Source of the DNA: Acidobacteriota bacterium
Lineage (GTDB): Bacteria; Acidobacteriota; UBA6911; RPQK01; DATIPO01
Direction of reading: 5' to 3'
DNA length: 64,000 nucleotides
Assembly: GCA_035471785.1 (NCBI GenBank)
Contig: DATIPQ010000077.1
Location: 1-64,000 of the forward strand
Positions 61,262-64,000 of the stretch are shown one piece after another (position 1 is the stretch's first letter; each line of letters starts with the position of its first letter). Under the pieces are notes generated by a model. The model saw nothing but the letters and a program-made list of their open reading frames with translations, did no database searches and was not told where the DNA came from. A program made the translations under genes and the position numbers.

Positions 61262-61337
61262 CCCAGGGTGGCGCCGCCGTCTCGCTACGCTGGCCGGGGC
61301 TGACCCTGGGCTAGCGAATCTGTCCCTGTCAGGGACA
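61262..61337. repeat. Two-hairpin intergenic element (REP-like, likely terminator)
   Basis: CCCAGGGT (61262-61269) pairs with ACCCTGGG (61303-61310). The next 10 bases (CTAGCGAATC) lead to a second perfect hairpin TGTCCCTG-T-CAGGGACA (61321-61337). It fills most of the 190-bp space between the convergent coaBC and pcm stops. The CCCAGGGTGGCG to ACCCTGGGCTA layout is like a mobile-looking intergenic element I recall from some planctomycete and acidobacterial genomes; that comparison is from memory. Confidence 0.6.
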
Positions 61338-61377
61338 AGAACGGAGGGTCCCGGCTCAGAATGTATGACCGGCGGCA

Positions 61378-62109
61378 CTAGGGCGGCGGGGAATCGTCCT
61401 TGCGAGTAAAGGGCACGAACCGAACCGCCCCGAGATCGGTCTTGACCAACTTCCCCTCCTTCTTGCGGTAAAGAAGCAGCGACTGGACTCCATAGGTGGG
61501 TCCTACGGGAATGATCAGACGTCCGCCCTCGGCCAGTTGCCCGGCCAGGGGCTGGGGCAGTTCTTCGGGGGCGGCGGTGACGATGATGGCGTCGAAGGGA
61601 GCTTCCTGCGGCCAGCCGGCGTAGCCGTCTCCGGCCCGCACGTGGACGTTTCCGTACTCCAGCCTGCTCAGAATTTGCTCAGCCTGACGGGCCAGTTCGG
61701 GGATGATCTCGATGGTAAACACCTCGGCTCCCATCTCGGCCAGCACGGCGGCCTGGTAACCGCTGCCCGTGCCGATTTCAAGGACCTTCTGTCCCTTCTT
61801 GATCTGCAGGTGCTGAGTCATCAGGGCTACGATGTAGGGCTGAGAGATGGTTTGCCCGTGCCCAATGGGCAGGGGTCCGTCGCGATAGGCCTGTCCGCGC
61901 AAGGGCTCGGGCAGGAAAAGATGGCGCGGCACGCGGCTCATGGCCCGCAGCACCGGCCGCGAGGTGATGTCGCGCGATGCCAACTGCTCTTCGACCATGG
62001 CCTGGCGCCGCCTCTCTTGTTCGCCTTCGCTGATCGAATCGGTCTGCAAGGCGGGTCCGCCGCAGGACCCAAAGGTAAGGGCGGCCAACAACAATAGAGA
62101 GAGATTCAT
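61378..62109 (-). CDS. pcm: Protein-L-isoaspartate O-methyltransferase
   Basis: Methylates isoaspartyl residues to start repair of aged proteins. The 243-residue product has an N-terminal hydrophobic signal with a Cys near residue 16 (LTFGSC), so it is probably exported, possibly as a lipoprotein; cytosolic Pcm lacks this. The family motifs are present: GHGQTISQPYIVALMTQ, VLEIGTGSGYQAAVLAEMG, VRAGDGYAGWPQEAPFDAIIVTAA and PQPLAGQLAEGGRLIIPVG. The frame is open to 62181, but ATG 62109 has AGGAG five bases upstream. Confidence 0.88.
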   Translation of the reverse strand: MNLSLLLLAALTFGSCGGPALQTDSISEGEQERRRQAMVEEQLASRDITSRPVLRAMSRVPRHLFLPEPLRGQAYRDGPLPIGHGQTISQPYIVALMTQHLQIKKGQKVLEIGTGSGYQAAVLAEMGAEVFTIEIIPELARQAEQILSRLEYGNVHVRAGDGYAGWPQEAPFDAIIVTAAPEELPQPLAGQLAEGGRLIIPVGPTYGVQSLLLYRKKEGKLVKTDLGAVRFVPFTRKDDSPPP

Positions 62110-62251
62110 AAGGCTCCTCACACTCATGATCTTAACAGGCTCGAGCATGGGACCGCCGTTTGCACCAAGCGACAACCGCATCCCAAGTGTAGGTGGGGTC
62201 GTGGTACTCGTGAGTTGGAGACCGGCGGTTGGGAGTTCGACCGCGGGTCGC

Positions 62252-63892
62252 TCAGGTGCGCCGGATCAGCATCAAGGTAATGTCGTCGTGCTGAGGCTGA
62301 TCGCCGGCGAAGGCGTCCAGCGCCTGATAGACGCGTTCAAGAATGCTTTCGCAGGGCGATCGGGCCTGCTCGCGCAGGACCTCTTCGAAGCGCTCCTCAC
62401 CGAATTCCTCCTCCTGGCTGTTGTGGGCCTCCACGACTCCGTCCGAGTAGAGGGCCAGCAGATCCCCCGGAGCCATCTCGAAGGAGGCGGAGCTAAAGGG
62501 GATGTTGGGAATCAGCCCCACCGGCGGACCCGTCGACTTCCAGTGCTCGCAAGACCCGTCAGCCTTGAGAAGGATGCCGTCGTTGTGTCCCGCGTTGACG
62601 CAGCGGACGCGAGAATCGGCGGGGTCGATCTGCACCAGAATGGCGGTGGCGTACTTGTTGCCGGGAGTGGTGGCATAGAGCAGTGCGCTGGTGCGGGTGA
62701 CCAGTTCCACCAGCTCCAACTCGGTTGAGAGCAGGGCCCTCAAGGTGGCCTGGATGTTGGCCATGAGCAGCGAGGCGGGCACGCCTTTGCCGGATATGTC
62801 GGCCACGCAAAAGAGATAGGGCGACTCGGGATCGGGGTCTCCCAGAGGCAGGGCATCGTAGTAGTCTCCACCCACCTGGCGGGCAGGACGGCTGTAGGCG
62901 GCCGTCTCGAATCCCTTCAACTCGGGCAACGACTGGGGAAAGAGGTCTTGCTGAATGCCGGCCGCCACTCCCAGCTCCTGCTCCATCTTGCGCTTTTCCA
63001 CCGTCTCGGTGAAGTGCCATCCGTTCTCGAAAGCCACCACCGACTGGCCCACCAATCCCGACCCGAACTCCAGGTCGGCCTGGTCATAGGGAAGGTTCCC
63101 CAGACGCGGCCCCAGCACCACGGCTCCCAGCAGTTCCTCCGAGGTGCGCAAAGGAAACACCGCTTCAGCTTGCAGGTCGGCGAGAACTTTGCGCAGCTTC
63201 GGGGAGGGCACATCGGAGGCCCGAACCGCGCGAGAAACATCCTGCAACCCCTCCTCAAGCAGTTCGAAGGGAGGAGGGTCCATGCCCCGCCTGCGCAGGA
63301 TGGGAGGGTGGCCTTGTTTATGGGCCATGACAAAGTAGCGGCTGACGCCCCAGCGTCCGGCTAAGGTCAGGGCCAGAAGCCGGGCGACGTGCTCGGGATC
63401 GAGTGTCGAGGTCAGGCTCTGCACCATTTCCAGCAGGGTGCGCAAGTCCTGCACTCTGCGCTCCAGGTCCTTATTGAGACGGCGGGTCTCGGCATGGGAG
63501 CGGGCATTGCGGATGCCGGAAGCGGCGATGCCCAACAGGGCGTCGAGAAAAGCCTGCTCGGACTCGTCGACAGGCCGCAATCCCCTGGCCAACCCCACCA
63601 CGCCGACCTGCTCGCCGTCGGCCTCGATTTCATGAAACTCGTCGATTCCGGCTTCTCGGGCCGCTCCTTCATCAAACGGATCGCCGCTCTGCAGCGAAGC
63701 GGCGCCGCGGACCAGCGCCAAGCGCAGCGTGCGGCCCTGAGAGACGGCTATCAGTCCTTTGCTGATCAGCCGGCGCCCCATGATGGTTCGCAGCAGATGC
63801 TTGAGCAGATGCTCCAGCTCCAGGGAGGCGTGCAGCAACTGCGCCGATTCCAGCAGGGATTCCAGTAGGGATGCGCTGAGAGAAGCCTTCAT
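62252..63892 (-). CDS. GAF-domain PP2C (SpoIIE-type) serine phosphatase
   Basis: A 546-residue signalling phosphatase. Two GAF-like sensor regions lie at about 10-145 and 155-300 (QGRTLRLALVRGAA, ALTLAGRWGVSRYFVM). The PP2C domain (about 320-545) has GGDYYDALP, ADISGKGVPASLLMANIQA, YSDGVVEAHN and QHDDITLMLI. It probably reverses phosphorylation in a partner-switching pathway. An RsbW-like kinase gene ends 21 bases upstream on the same strand, so the two form a kinase-phosphatase pair. Confidence 0.85.
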   Translation of the reverse strand: MKASLSASLLESLLESAQLLHASLELEHLLKHLLRTIMGRRLISKGLIAVSQGRTLRLALVRGAASLQSGDPFDEGAAREAGIDEFHEIEADGEQVGVVGLARGLRPVDESEQAFLDALLGIAASGIRNARSHAETRRLNKDLERRVQDLRTLLEMVQSLTSTLDPEHVARLLALTLAGRWGVSRYFVMAHKQGHPPILRRRGMDPPPFELLEEGLQDVSRAVRASDVPSPKLRKVLADLQAEAVFPLRTSEELLGAVVLGPRLGNLPYDQADLEFGSGLVGQSVVAFENGWHFTETVEKRKMEQELGVAAGIQQDLFPQSLPELKGFETAAYSRPARQVGGDYYDALPLGDPDPESPYLFCVADISGKGVPASLLMANIQATLRALLSTELELVELVTRTSALLYATTPGNKYATAILVQIDPADSRVRCVNAGHNDGILLKADGSCEHWKSTGPPVGLIPNIPFSSASFEMAPGDLLALYSDGVVEAHNSQEEEFGEERFEEVLREQARSPCESILERVYQALDAFAGDQPQHDDITLMLIRRT

Positions 63893-63913
63893 GGGCCCGG
63901 GTCCTGGGTTGAG

Positions 63914-64000
63914 CTATTTGACGAAATGCTTGATCAGCCGGATCTGGTTCTTCTCACCGGGCACGATGTCGTAGTGGACTTCGTCCATCAAGGTGCGGAT
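63914..64000 (-). CDS. C-terminal end of an RsbW-like anti-sigma kinase (partial)
   Basis: Only the last 28 codons are visible, reading IRTLMDEVHYDIVPGEKNQ then IRLIKHFVK and a TAG stop. The LMDEVHYD then LIK pattern is the usual end of an RsbW-type HATPase_c kinase. The start lies beyond the right edge. It is followed after 21 bases by the GAF-PP2C phosphatase, its likely counterpart. Confidence 0.7.
   Translation of the reverse strand: MRTLMDEVHYDIVPGEKNQIRLIKHFVK

Overview
The window is GC-rich, gene-dense bacterial chromosome. It encodes a Gram-negative envelope: an LptE-type lipoprotein, an MsbA-type flippase, a TonB C-terminal domain protein, a PilT ATPase, and PssA plus Psd for phosphatidylethanolamine. 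Several secreted families with large extracellular repeat domains occur together with DUF1080, R2lox, thioredoxin-like DUF255, BlaI/M56 and RsbU-type phosphatase genes. This mixture fits an Acidobacteriota-like lineage best, but that is an inference from gene content, not a phylogenetic result. I saw no rRNA, tRNA, insertion sequence, prophage or CRISPR array.

Layout: 1-4.5 kb holds an ECF sigma factor (cut by the left edge), a parvulin-type isomerase, a secreted double-PDZ protein, pssA-psd and a DUF465 protein. 4.6-8.2 kb is a leftward housekeeping cluster, dcd-lptE-holA-rpsT-phoH, with a separate strong promoter for rpsT. 8.2-12.7 kb has an HU/IHF gene with a near-consensus promoter coupled to a membrane site-2 protease, a PD-(D/E)XK-like protein overlapping hpt, and pilT. 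12.7-17 kb has three threonine-related genes: tdh, thrS (without a TGS domain) and sua5. 17-19 kb is a NatAB-type ABC exporter. 19-24.1 kb is a coupled pair of secreted proteins, the second a 1415-residue metzincin-like protease. 24.1-28.8 kb is a leftward set of M28 peptidase, alpha/beta hydrolase and DUF255 protein. 28.9-31.8 kb is a BlaI repressor with an M56 protease carrying a long coiled coil in place of a beta-lactam sensor.

31.9-36.1 kb holds argS, a class III CoA-transferase and a TonB-C protein. 36.2-39.3 kb holds a flavoprotein, a cyclase-family protein with its metal motif eroded, and a DUF2059 protein. 39.3-46.7 kb is the most unusual operon: six closely packed leftward genes (GH13_18 phosphorylase, ABC exporter, PAS/GAF histidine kinase, SCP2 lipid-binding protein, R2lox Mn/Fe oxidase, DUF1080 protein). 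A protein ending in a 2Fe-2S ferredoxin domain is transcribed divergently from it. This may be a lipid-oxidation and envelope-signalling unit.

47.8-52.3 kb holds a membrane histidine kinase and a secreted subtilisin-like protease ending in 22 perfect-length hexapeptide repeats (GDGALW), preceded by an unannotated 25-residue membrane peptide. 52.2-53.0 kb is a mostly empty spacer. 53-56.3 kb holds a secreted seven-unit FG-GAP propeller protein, a membrane protein and an RsbU-type phosphatase. 56.3-61.2 kb is a rightward housekeeping run: msbA-yicC-gmk-rpoZ-coaBC. It ends at a two-hairpin intergenic element facing pcm. The right edge holds a GAF-PP2C phosphatase and the tail of an RsbW-like kinase.
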